Source of the DNA: Rhodamnia argentea
Taxonomy: Eukaryota; Streptophyta; Magnoliopsida; Myrtales; Myrtaceae
NCBI RefSeq assembly: GCF_020921035.1
Contig: NC_063151.1
Location: forward strand, 26,108,934 to 26,172,933
Length of the DNA stretch: 64,000 nt
Direction of reading: 5' to 3'
The position numbers and the translations under genes are program-made. Positions within the stretch are counted from its first letter, which is position 1. The number at the start of each line of letters is the position of its first letter. The notes under the pieces were generated by a model that was given only the letters and a program-made list of their open reading frames with translations, was not told where the DNA came from and made no database searches. Of this stretch, positions 37,201-48,335 are shown one piece after another.

Positions 37201-38965
37201 ATCATTGATGATGCGCACCAATTCCTCTGGGCCTTCTCTATCAGGTGTTAAACGAGAGTACCAAAGATCTGTGACCCACTCGGATACTAGATGCCTTGTA
37301 AAGCAATCCATTGCATCTTCAACTACAGGAGAATCCACTTTTCTTCTCCAGTTTGACTTTGGAACAACTTTAGGAGTTTGAACAGGTTTCTTCAGAGATG
37401 AAGCGGTGCTTGCAGGTTTTTTGCTGTTATATACTGCAGCTTTCCTTCGCATATCAAAATCCATTGAAAAATAGCGAAGAGCAATGATCAATGTTGCAGC
37501 AGCGGGTAAGTTAACCCACACAGAAGAGCTTGTCACTGAAAACAGAGATAAGATCAGTGAATGTCCCATCATAAGCATGGAGATGCAGCAAATAACAAAT
37601 AATAGCAGAAAGAATCACAGCAGATAAATTTTTAACAATACCTTCAGTTTAACAAATTTCCAAATTATGAGAACACATCAAAGTTTCGCACAAAATCACA
37701 AGACTTGATTATTCCAAAACTCCACAAAGCTCCATTAGGTTTCAAGCTTTGATGCACCAACAGCAAGAAGGATGAAATGCTAGCTTTGCTGAAATGGTCG
37801 GAAATGACGGTATGAAGCAAAAGATGATTCTAGCAAGATATTTGCAAACTGTAAAAGTTATTTGAGCTTGTCCTTCTTTTTAATGTTATTGGTTGAGGCC
37901 CAAAACATTGCCAAGTCTTTGCTCTCTTAATGAATCTGCCAATTGGGTAGCTACACAAGTTTGGAGGGTTTATGTCCTCAAGGGTGAATTACTCACCCCA
38001 TCCATTTAATTGAGAACTTTGTCAGAGAAGTATGTCAGTTTTGATCCCCCTTGAGAGGTTGTCCTCTGAACTCTAAAGCAATAAAGATGAAGTCTGATGC
38101 ATTTCTGGCCAAAAATAGAATCCTCTCTCCCTTCATTCCCGTTGCCACAGTGAAAAAGAGCATCAATCTCACTTTTTCGTTTGATTGACAATGCTAGGAA
38201 GTCATCTACAAAAGTAAGGAAAATTAATTGCTGGGGTTTTATTTCAATGATTATTACAGATTATCAAGATAGAACTATGGAAGAGAATAAGTCAGCATCA
38301 ATAACCTGGAAAACTTATTCGATGGAAAGAAGCTTTTGAAAAATATTTTTAGCCTACAACTCCATTATACAACAATTAGTACTCCTCCTTCCCTTCAGAC
38401 CTACATTTCTAGTCTAGCTAAAATTGGATACCAGCTCACACTTACACAGTTAGAGTATAGAATCATATCATTAATTCATCCATTCATTGAGACATCGGAT
38501 GAATGCCGTCCCTGAACCAATCCAGAACACCGTGTTCTGTCCTTTCCTACAATCAAAATTTATATCATGCAAGGTTCACACTGCATAACAGTTTTTAATG
38601 CTTGGAAATAGCCAAGAGACTGTTACTATACAGAAACACCACATTAGACGAATGAAATATGTATAAGAGACTACAGCCACCCGCCAATGGAAAGTTGCAA
38701 TTCCAGTAGTGGAGGTGTTTTAGCAAATCGAGCCACAAAATACTCAATATTGCAACTCATGATGCATATGTACAGCCAAAATTGATTGGAAAAGGAATGA
38801 ATCAACAACAACGTAATAACAAATCGATCAAATACATAATAACAACACGCAAGGCTTACAGGACATGAGGTATGACAGCCCAATGACGCATATTGCCAGA
38901 AAAACAATCCGCTTCTTGGCTTCCTCAGCCAGGTCTCTCGCCGTCACCTGCCTCGACGAACTCAT
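31906..38965 (-). CDS. PXA-PX-Nexin_C sorting nexin (SNX13-like)
   Basis: Fifteen exons on the minus strand: 38965-38860, 37535-37142, 37051-36874, 36794-36655, 36576-35364, 35260-35160, 34985-34841, 34458-34390, 34140-34095, 33968-33706, 33628-33549, 33461-33326, 32938-32752, 32639-32557, 32040-31906. They join in phase to about 1,091 residues. Two N-terminal hydrophobic segments (about 19-36 and 40-58) precede a PXA domain (about 110-290). A long charged, Ser-rich linker (exon 5) follows, then a PX phosphoinositide-binding domain (about 670-800, with RRFRHFEELHRRL and LPPKHF) and a Nexin_C domain (about 885-1050). The layout matches Arabidopsis At2g15900 as I remember it. Such proteins tether or sort endosomal membrane. 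No RGS domain is visible, unlike animal SNX13. Intron 4 has a GC donor. Confidence 0.9.
34267..34296. repeat. (GA)n microsatellite in an intron
   Basis: About 15 GA repeats lie inside intron 8 of the sorting nexin gene. Confidence 0.9.
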
Positions 38966-39735
38966 TCTGCCCAATCACCTCGACGCTACAAAACTCATCA
39001 ACAGACGTTGCACGAAATCTCGGACAGTAATAAAAGACACCTCAAAATCGAACCACCTCCGGCTCATATCGGCAACCGATCACAGCGAAAGCCATGCGAA
39101 AGCCTCGAACCGCTGAGCACCGAGCAATTGACGAGCAGGATCACGTAATGCGAAGCCGAAATTAGCAATCCGACCCGCCCGCGAGGCACCGATCCACAAA
39201 TTAACTCCACCCCCGCGACACTCATCAGCCGACGATTCCCCGAAACCGGAATCGCAACAACCTCAAGAGCCGAGGCCCTCCGCCTCGATTCTCAACTCTA
39301 CCATCGATCGCCGCCACAAGGGAACCGTCCGAAACACCCCCAAGCAGCTCGGACAACTGGCAAACTCACGAGCAGGATCGCGCGAATGCGAAGCGCAAAG
39401 TCAGCCGGAAAACGGAGGGCGGACGCTCGGCGGGAGAAGCTTCCAACAATGGACGATGCAGCACTAAGGAGAGGGGCAAAGAAAGTCGTGAGAGGAAGAC
39501 GAAGAAGAAGAAGAAGAAGAGGCGGTTCAGCGCGAGCAAGGGACCGAGACTGTTAGGTTTAGAACCGGAAGGAGAGCGAATCGCAGGAGATCGACTGATT
39601 GCGTGTCTCGTATGGGAAAGAGTATAAAAATTCTCTCTTTCTCTTTGCACTTTTCCGGGCGTCTTTGTGTTTCGTTTTTTTTTATCCTTTTGATCTTTCT
39701 TCTTAATTGTTTTGCCTTGACTGGTTGGATATTAG
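38966..39735. other. Upstream region of the sorting nexin gene
   Basis: A GC-rich stretch to about 39600 fits a 5' UTR and promoter for the minus-strand gene. A short GAA-type repeat lies near 39500-39522. Apparent frames here are side effects of base composition. Confidence 0.5.
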
Positions 39736-40186
39736 CAGGGGTGAGTGGTTTCCGGTCTGATCCGATTCCCATAAAAAATCGGGAATCGGACCGCTTTATT
39801 TTTCTATTTCCGATTTTGAACAAAAAAAGTGAATACACACTTTGATAGAAGACGCGATCGAGCTCGAGGTCAAAGAAACAAGGATCGATGTACCAAAAAT
39901 TCAAAGAAAAAAGGCTTTTTCAATTGGTGTTTTAGATCGAATCCTAAATGACCTAAACCTAAACAAAAAGTAAACGTTAGGCTTATTTTTTTAAAAAAAA
40001 AATTTTAAAAAAGACCGGTCCGATCCGGTTCTAAGCCCTTGAACCAGGAACCGGATCGCCCGATCACCGATTCCAATTTTAGGAATCGGGAATCGGACCA
40101 GATCTCCCTAAAATCGGGAACCGAACCATCGGTCCCGATCCGGTCCGGGCGGTCCTGATCTGGGCGGTCCTTTTTGCTCACCCCTA
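39736..40186. mobile_element. hAT-type MITE with perfect 8-bp target-site duplication
   Basis: The ends are CAGGGGTGAG and CTCACCCCTA. The flanking duplication is GATATTAG at 39728-39735 and 40187-40194. The interior has the same GGTTCC/GATCCGG-rich words as the copy at 17192. It is non-coding and inserted upstream of the sorting nexin gene. Confidence 0.88.
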
Positions 40187-40404
40187 GATATTAGTCAACC
40201 GCCCTTTATTTTGATCTTTCTCTTTCTACTCAACCGCCCTTTATTTTTCTTTTCCATTTTGCTGGATGGAGAGTACATTTCTTTTTTGGAAAAAAAAAAA
40301 ACAGCTTTAGCGAATAAAATATATTAAGACTTTTTCTCGTGGTATGTCTTGGTTGAATACAACATCAATAGTTTTCAGCATCATGTACCTCGAATTTGGA
40401 AAAA
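40187..40404. other. Short spacer between two MITEs
   Basis: AT-rich, with no feature recognised. Confidence 0.4.
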
Positions 40405-41065
40405 AATTTGAATAAAAATCTGAAATGACATTTTTTTTTCAAATAATAGCATGAAGTGAACTTATTTTCAACGAGGACCTGAAGTGGCCACGTCCGTATC
40501 AAATAAGAGCTTCAAGTAGCCATGACGGTTTCAAATAAAGGCCTAACCTTGCCGATCGGCTAAATATTCCGGTCGGTCAAGGTCATTTCGTCCGAAGACA
40601 ATTATAACCCTAAACTATTTTTATTTACTTTTTGTTTTTTATTTACTTTTTTCTTATTTCTTTGTTTTTATTTGCTACGGTTGGTGACTCGACGAGAGCC
40701 TAAGCAAGACCTCGCCTGCTGCGGGTCTCTTAGGGCTCTCACCTGTGGCCAGTGAGGGCAACCCTCCCCCCAACCCTCTTCCAGCATCATTGGTAGTCGG
40801 TCTTCTAGCTATGGCGAAAAGAAAAGGAAAAATAAAAAAAAATAAAATGCAAAAATGCCCTTAACCAATTGAAAGGTCTAGGCCTTCTTTGAGACAGACA
40901 TGATCATTTTAGACCCTTATTTAAAATAGGGTTCACGTCATGCTTTTATTTGAGAAAATGATAGTACTTCATATCTTATTTGAAATAAGATCCACTATAG
41001 CTACATGACCTTTATTTGAGAAAATAAAAGCACTTCAAATACTTACTTGAAAATTTTCCTTGAAT
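40405..41065. mobile_element. Long inverted-repeat element (foldback MITE)
   Basis: The left arm contains TCAAATAATAGCATGAAGTG. The right arm, reverse-complemented, contains TCAAATAAAAGCATGACGTG. Each arm holds further matching words, such as CAAATAAAGGCCTAACCTT against CAAAGAAGGCCTAGACCTT. The GC-rich middle (about 40680-40800) has T-rich and A-rich flanks. The exact ends and the superfamily are uncertain. Confidence 0.55.
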
Positions 41066-42249
41066 TTAAATTAGCACTTCAATATTAATTGTAAAATATA
41101 GCCTTATTATGAATTCATCCATATTAATATTTCGATATTAACTACCTCTTCATTTAATAGTTTAAATTTTCAAAATAGTCGACAGTGGTTTCGTAAAATG
41201 TTACATCATCCATTAACGTATTATAAGATTCATCATTCGCGTCTTCTGACAATCGTTTCATTGGTACGAGCATTACTAATTTGACTCTAAATCAGGTTTA
41301 AACTAATGTAAAAAGGAAGGAAAAAAAAAAGAAAATGGAAAAGAAACAGGCAGAATTTAGCCAATTGACTTTCTTTTTCATTGGATTTAGGAGACTTTAT
41401 TTTCTTTTTTCGGTCAAAGGAATTAGGAGACTAGTAAGAACTCATTGTGCTTTTTCTTATGATGGTGATGGTGATGATGATGACGGAGTGTTTTGAGCTG
41501 CTGCTAGAGGATCTGCACTGTAAGCCACGTGGCCCTGCTCTTGAATACTTCGACTGGTTGGGGGTGGCCGCCATTAGAAAAGCTTAGAATGAAGACATGT
41601 CGATGTGAAGTGAATGCCAGAGCCGCAAATGCAGATTTGCAGATCTAAGACGTTGCTGCTACTTGCTGCTTCATCTTTTTTTTCTTTTTTAATTTCTCTC
41701 TATAATTTTCACACTTAAATTTTCATTATCTGCTATCTGATACGTACCCCACGTGCATAAAGAGATCATAATGGCGAAATTTTCTTTCGAGGGAGAGGCC
41801 CTGAAGTGAAGGGCGGGAACGAGTTTGGTATAACGAGTGTGTTTCGAGTTGTCTATTACAATTCTCCGTGTTACCTCCGCAACGCTTCTGCATATCCTGT
41901 AAGTGGTACTAGAACAAGATTGTGCACTCTACAATTTATTTATTGTTTTGATTATTGAGTGTTATTTTAGTGTCCGATCACCCACATGATCACATTCATA
42001 GGTTAAAGCACGAGGTTTCTACATATTATATACGAATTATAAACTTGAGGACCATATTAAGCCAATGTGCAGTTTTTTTGAACTTTTCATAATTATGATA
42101 TTGCATACGAATAATTGAGCTGTATAATTGATTTAGCTTGTTACTTAATTAAATTAACAGCGTTAGTTTATGTATTTATGTCATTAAGACGAACGTTCTT
42201 TTGTGAAATGATCCCAAGTCATAAATCTAACCTTCGAGATGCATCCATC
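41066..42249. other. Gene-free AT-rich spacer
   Basis: No coding region, RNA gene or clear repeat was recognised. Confidence 0.45.
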
Positions 42250-43074
42250 TAGGGGTGATCGATTTTAGGGTGAGCTGTTTCCACCCTAAAATCGAGAATT
42301 GCCTACTAAGGGCTGGTTCGGAAAAATTAGAATCCAGAATCACCCCTTGGTTCATGGACCCACCAAACTTCATGCGCCAGCGACTTGTTTTCCAGCAAGC
42401 CATAAGTAGGTCCTCCCAAGCTTCTTTTTTTTTTTTTTCCCAACAAAAAAGAATGCCCTGTTGTTTGTAAAGAAACTTCAAACACGTGCAAAGAATGCTC
42501 CACTCTCCGCTTTGTACTTCGAACAGGGAGTAGATTGACAAAACTAAAAAGGGGCAAATGTTAGCAATTATAATTTTCAATTTACAGGAAATGGAAGTGA
42601 TTGATAGCGTGAGAGGGAGGCGAGGCCACTAGTTGTGTCCACGAGGAACGACCAAAGGCGCGGCCATGAGTCGATGGGAGTTGAGAGTCGAGAGACGAAG
42701 GGATCGAGAGAGTTGAGACAAGAGCGATCGAGATGAGACCATACGACCGACGAGAGAGATTAGGGATTTATAGCTTTAATTTTCCTTCAATATATATACA
42801 CACATACACACACACATACGAGGTTAGGGATTTATAGTTTTAATTTTCCTTCAATATATATATATATATATATTACAAAGTCCGGTTTGGATGTGTTGGT
42901 TGGCAGTTCCACACCTGTAACTGAAAATTGAATCAGCACCCTCCGGTTCCAATTTATTTGAATAGGAAATTGGACCGCTTCTCTTGGGACCCATCGGTTC
43001 AAGGCGGTCCAGTCCAATTATGGGTGATTCGATCTGATTTAGGCTATTCAAACGGTTCCCTTTGCACACATCTA
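42250..43074. mobile_element. Degraded or composite hAT-type MITE
   Basis: The left end TAGGGGTGATCG and right end TTTGCACACATCTA resemble those of the other hAT copies. The right part has the same GGTTCC-rich interior. The middle (about 42600-42870) looks unrelated and carries a tandem duplication. The flanking 8-mers match poorly, so this may be two fragments and not one element. Confidence 0.42.
42757..42866. repeat. About 65-bp tandem duplication with TA/CA dinucleotide runs
   Basis: The phrase TTAGGGATTTATAG(C/T)TTTAAT, then TTTTCCTTCAATATATAT, occurs twice. The two copies are separated by (CA)n and (TA)n runs. Confidence 0.75.
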
Positions 43075-43739
43075 CACGCACCTCACTCTTTTCTCACAAG
43101 ACCTAGTTTTTCCCCCAAAAATCTACCACCACCACGAACACCACTATTGCCATATGGATTGAGCACCCAGACCACTACCAACCTCGGCAACTACTGTTAG
43201 CTTGCACTACTGCCCCATGGTCCCAAACCATCATTATCGACATCACACGACCACCCCTTCCTTCCACCACCACGATTGAGGTTGTGCGATCTCCTTTTTA
43301 AGGGCGGGACCTATCATTGGAGGTCACAAAGAGAGAGAGAGAGAGAGAGAGGGGATACGACGACGATGATAGTGGCAGGGAGCAACAAATACAAATGTCG
43401 ACATAAGCAAGGATGGGTGTCACATACCAATTAGTTTGTTTTATATGTCCCCTAAACATTGCTCTAATATGCAACGTTGTCCATGAACTTTTAAGCATTT
43501 TCTTTTATTCCAAAGATTGTATTAAAAAGTTGACAGTAGTTCAAGGACCACATTGAATAAATTAAAGCTTAGGGATGATATTGTGCATTGAGTTATGATT
43601 TATGAACCACATTGCATAGATTAAAAGTTGAAGGACGACATTACATGTTAAACTATAATTCGTGGACCATTTATGCTATTATCCCAAAAAGAAAAATGAA
43701 AACAAAACAAAGAAAGTTTGTTGACTAACAACAGGAAAA
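43075..43739. other. Spacer with (GA)n tract
   Basis: A GA microsatellite occupies about 43331-43351. The right part repeats short phrases such as GGACCACATTG(A/C)ATA, as in decayed transposons. No gene is present. Confidence 0.4.
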
Positions 43740-43922
43740 AAAAAATTATGTGGCAGTTGCTTCCCCTAATTTCAAAACACAACAATAGTTTCTCACACCA
43801 CACCTAAACTAATTTCAAAACACAACAATAGTTTCTCACACCACACTTAAAACAATACTTAACTTTATAAAGACACTCTCAACTAATTTGTTTATCTTTC
43901 CGTCTCATAGAGGAACAACTCC

Positions 43923-43961
<39 letters not shown>

Positions 43962-44333
43962 AATGTCTACTTAGGCTACGATGCCTCTCTCTTTCTTAAA
44001 GCTCGCCTTTTACATATGGCGACTTACTTCAAAATCTTCACTTTAAACCTTATTTATAGGCTAAAGTTTTACCATCTTATGAAGTTGGTGGAATCTATTT
44101 ACTTATTGAATAAGTTAGCAAGTTGCAGGTGCTATCTTGTTATTAGTTTATCACTTAAAAACCAACTTTGAATTGTCGTTTGCCGACTCAAAGTGAAAGG
44201 AAGTTCTGGTAACTTCTTCGAACTATTGATTTGGCCTTTTCTTTTTCTAAGTCTTCGAGGTTGGAGTCAATTAAGGAATCAAAATGCAATTAGGTCTTTT
44301 CGTGCTTTTTCACATTAGGTGTTGACTCCAACA
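43740..44333 (-). repeat. Left LTR (3' LTR of the minus-strand element)
   Basis: It matches 46874-47522 along most of its length, for example in CAAGTTAGCAAGTTG and CCAACTTTGAATTGTC. The inner boundary CCAACA at 44333 is clear and the outer one is approximate. Near the outer end a 38-bp phrase is duplicated (about 43768-43847), and a (CT)n run lies at 43923-43960. Confidence 0.7.
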
Positions 44334-44685
44334 CTCCTCCTTAACACCTAATACTCTTCTTCCTATAGCATCTAGTATTCGTCTTCTTCTAATGTTAGTT
44401 CCAATCTTGCGAGATACATCTCTATTTTAATATTATTTACGCTCTCTTCAGTTGCCTCTATGATTGCGACTTTCGACGAGGCTTTATGCAGCTCAGATTT
44501 CATTAACGCCATTTCTATTTGCGTGTCAGTCTCTTTTTCCTTCTTCACGGTCTCCATACTCAAATCTTTTATAAGAGTTTTGAGATTCCAACTCATGTGG
44601 TCAAGACTCTCATTCACGTTTGTTTTTTTTTTTGTGCTTCAATTCATTCAGCTCCATATGAAGTACTTCCGTGTAGATATCTCGA

Positions 44686-45210
44686 TAGTGGTGAGCGGTT
44701 TCAAGATCGGTCCACATTCCCCCTTGAACCTGAAACAGACCCGTTGCAATCGATTCCCCAATTTTTTGAATTTGAAACTTACCATGCATACTCTGAAACT
44801 AGGAGCTTACCTTGTCAGAAGTTTTAGGTTTCACTTATATTATTAATTGAACGATTACACTAAATCATCATCTTTGATGATTGTCATTTGTTGTTACAAT
44901 CCGCTTATCATAACTCATATTTAGACATGCAAAGAATATTAAACATTAATAAAGTAAAAGTATCAATCATGATATCATTAAAAATGGAAGTTTAGACTAG
45001 TGATTTCAAATTACATATTCATCATCGAATGCTAGGAAGTACTGTAGGATCGCGTGAAGCTATAGAACAAGAAAAACGTAAAGAATTGTTTCGGGTTTCA
45101 CCCGAAACTTGAAATTTACCCTGGATACTCTAGAACCTAAAGTTGAACCAATTCCCACCGATCGAGTCATCTGATTCTTGGTTCTACCATAAAACCATGC
45201 TCACCTCTAC
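44686..45210. mobile_element. hAT-type MITE nested in the LTR element
   Basis: The ends are TAGTGGTGAGCGG and CATGCTCACCTCTA. The flanks TATCTCGA (44678-44685) and CATCTCGA (45211-45218) match at 7 of 8 positions, as an 8-bp target-site duplication. It belongs to the same family as the elements at 17192, 39736 and 58885 and is younger than the host element. Confidence 0.8.
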
Positions 45211-46873
45211 ATCTCGATCTTTCTTCTCATTGGACTTTTTTCCATATTTTTCATTGATCCTTGCCCCTAAGGATTTTTTTTTCTAGGCAACGTTTTTTGA
45301 GCTCATACCGGAGCTTCTCGTGCTCTCTTCTTTGACTTTGAGCTCTCTGTCTTTTCGCTTTAACATTTCGTCCCTCTCTTTTTATGTCTCTTACCATTCC
45401 TTCTCACGGCTCCTTATAAGAGCTACTACTTCCTCGAGTCTTTCCTCGACTTGCTCTTTATATTGGATATGTCATGACTATCATATCACTTGTCTCGATG
45501 ATACAGATGGATGCGAGCTCTTCTCGCTCCTCTACTACAACGGTTGCCCGGAGATTCCATTCTTCTTTATCATCATTCACCTTCCTAATAGAGGTTGTGT
45601 GATTTTCTTTTACCTACTAGAACCAACATACTCTAGCAAAGTAACCTACTTTGCAAAAATGTAGCACCGTCTGCTATCCCTTCTATTGTCCTTGTCATGA
45701 TCTCGGTGAGCTTCCCTTGGTTGTTGCCTTTGCCAATCTCTAGGTCTTATCCACCGTTTGCCACCCCATGTGCCAGTGAATTTCTTCTCTGGCTCTTGAA
45801 ACCTCTTTTACTACTGAAGAGGTAACTTTCATCATCCATGACAAATGCTATCACCGCTTCTTTTGTCATCATAATCAGTGGTATGTGCATGTTCCAGCAC
45901 CATTGCTCGATGTTCAGATTTGTAATGTTCGAATTTATTGCATTTAAAACACCTAACCTTTGATTTGTCTCTTGTTTATACATTCCAATGAAAGTTGAAT
46001 ATTCATCTCTAATTCAAGCAGCTCCATGACACCGTACACCTTGATAATCTCCTCAATTTTATTGAACAACTCGACTTTGTAGTACTTGCTCGGGGATTCG
46101 AACCAGTGAACTTCTTATTCATTCTTTGCTCATTTGAGCATAATAAACCCATTAACCGCTCCAACATCATGATTGATATATCTTGGCTTTCTTCGACCAT
46201 TGTAACAACGTAGTCAAATCTTTCAATTAAAAACCTCAAGATTTTTTCTACGACTCGAACATGTTGGAGTTCTTCACCTTTAACCCTTAATTGGTTAATG
46301 ATGATCAACACCATGCAAAGTACGTTGAGATAGATTCAATGACATTCATGTGTAAATACTGGAAATCTCCTCTAAATGCTTGAAGTCGCACTCGTCCCAC
46401 CCGGTCATTGGCTTTGTAGCATTTTTTGCAAAATAATCCATACTGTTTTTCGCGGTCTCCGCGCTCAATATTCTTTGAAAAATTACTTCCTCCGCATCTT
46501 GAAAGATCTATATGATGCTTTTTGTTTTTTCTTCTAGGTTTTCACCAATAAATCTTTCTCCGTTTTTCTTCAAGCATTGAATGCTTCAACATGGAACACT
46601 TTGGCATAGCCATTCTCCACCAAGTTTCACAAATCTTGCGATCTGAAAAGAACCTTCATATGAACGGACCGGTTATTGAAATTCCTTCTATTCAACTTTG
46701 GAAGTTGTAATGAATGGAATTGTTGGATGTCATTGCTAGCTTTGAGTCCACGATCCTTGATCGACTACTCTAGATTCTTGACCGCCTAACTCTTGTATTT
46801 CGAACAAGCTCTAACATGGTCCTTGGCCTGCTGCCTCCGATACGGTCCTCGGCATGTTGGCTTTTATACCAAT

Positions 46874-47522
46874 TGTAGATTGCGAAACCTTAATTTGATA
46901 CCATCTATAGGGTATGCGGAAGCTGTTGTGGTGATAACATAAGAGAAGTGTAATAGATAACTCAAGATACACTTGTTATACCAAACTGCAGTACAAGTAT
47001 AGCACTCAAAATATTTTCTTACACAACTATTGCAATGTATTCTCACACTACACTCGAGACATTCAAAGCAATACTTGCTTATACAGAGTTACTCTCAACT
47101 AATATGTTTATCTCTCACCTCCATAGAGGAACAACTCTCTCTATGTCTACTTAGGCTGCGCCTATCTCTCTCTTTATTGAAGCTCGCCTTTTTCACATAG
47201 TGACTTAATTCAAAACCTTCACTTTAAGCCTCATTTATAGGCTCAAGTTTCACCACTTTACGAAGTCGATGAAATTCATTTTCTTGTTGAACAAGTTAGC
47301 AAGTTGTAGGTGCCATCTTGTTGCTAGCTTATCACTTCGAAGACCAACTTTGAATTGTCTTCATTTGCCGACTTCATGTAAACCGAAGTCGCAGTAACTT
47401 TTCAAACTTTCAATTTGGACTTTTTTTTTCCTTTAAGTGTGCTAGGTTGGAGTTAGTTAAGGAACCAAAGTGCGATAAAGACTTTTTCTCTTGCTTTCTC
47501 ATATTAGGTGTCGGCTCCAACA
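46874..47522 (-). repeat. Right LTR (5' LTR of the minus-strand element)
   Basis: It is 649 bp, from TGTAGATTGCG at 46874 to the end in CCAACA at 47522. On the minus strand it therefore runs TGTTGG...CTACA, the usual TG...CA form. Confidence 0.72.
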
Positions 47523-48335
47523 TAGATTACGGGAAATTAAAGAAGCTGGATGCACCAAGCAAGCAGGAGCAAAGACTCGTTATTGTTCATCGCAACAAGA
47601 TTTCTGCAACCCACGACTTAGGAAGCAAACGAGGAATGAAATAATACATGATTATTCGTGAATTAAAGATTAATTACCAAAACTACTTAGTATGCAACAT
47701 ATACTAAACTTTTGGTATTTTCTCATTTTCATTTAACATGATGAGTACGAAATGAATTCAAAAATTTTTCTGTGCAATCAAATTGCATCATGCGATGTGA
47801 TTTACCGACATGAAGGTACTTATTAGAGTAAGATATCTAAAAATGAAATGCTTTGACTATGACATATTCAAATGGCTTAATATAAACCTCTCTAATGATA
47901 ACGCATATAAAATTATATGACATGATCATGAATTAAATTTCTAAATGACGTGACACGCACATTCTAACCATATCTTGCATTGCCTATGTTTGAAATGACA
48001 TGCATTGAGTTAGTCACCGTCATAGTAGGATATGTTTGAAAAAAGTAAAATGCACCAAGGGTATTTCCGTAAGTTCTGGGGCGGCATCCTCGCTGTCTTT
48101 CTAGGGACGGACACAGAACAAAGATCCTCGCGATTGGCCGGTCCAATTTGCTGAACGCCCAGCTAAGAAGCTAAAAACGGAAGCTCCAAAAATCAAACCG
48201 AAGGTAAAAATTAAGAAGTCGGAAGATCTCCAATCCGTTTCATATTCCCTCGAATCGAAGACCAAGTTCCCCCGAATTCAAACCCTAGCTCCCTGCGTCT
48301 CGATCCATTGCAGATCTCCTCGCCGTTCTCTCTCC
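47523..48335. other. Upstream region of the RABG3 gene
   Basis: AT-rich until about 48050, then more GC-rich promoter and 5' UTR sequence containing AAACCCTAG near 48280. No other gene. Confidence 0.5.

Larger units (their letters stand above)
43740..47522 (-). mobile_element. Old, broken Copia-type LTR element (non-autonomous)
   Basis: Two direct repeats of about 600-650 bp bound roughly 2.5 kb of internal sequence. Read on the minus strand each LTR begins TGTTGGAG. The 5' LTR is the right-hand copy and is followed by ATTGGTATaa, a decayed form of the usual tRNA-Met primer site. A gag region of the UBN2 type is recognisable at about 46009-46314. I see no reverse transcriptase, integrase or RNase H, so it is a gag-only remnant or a shortened derivative. 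The LTRs differ at roughly one base in six by eye, which suggests several million years or more. It is broken in many places, and a hAT MITE (44686-45210) inserted later. Confidence 0.75.
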
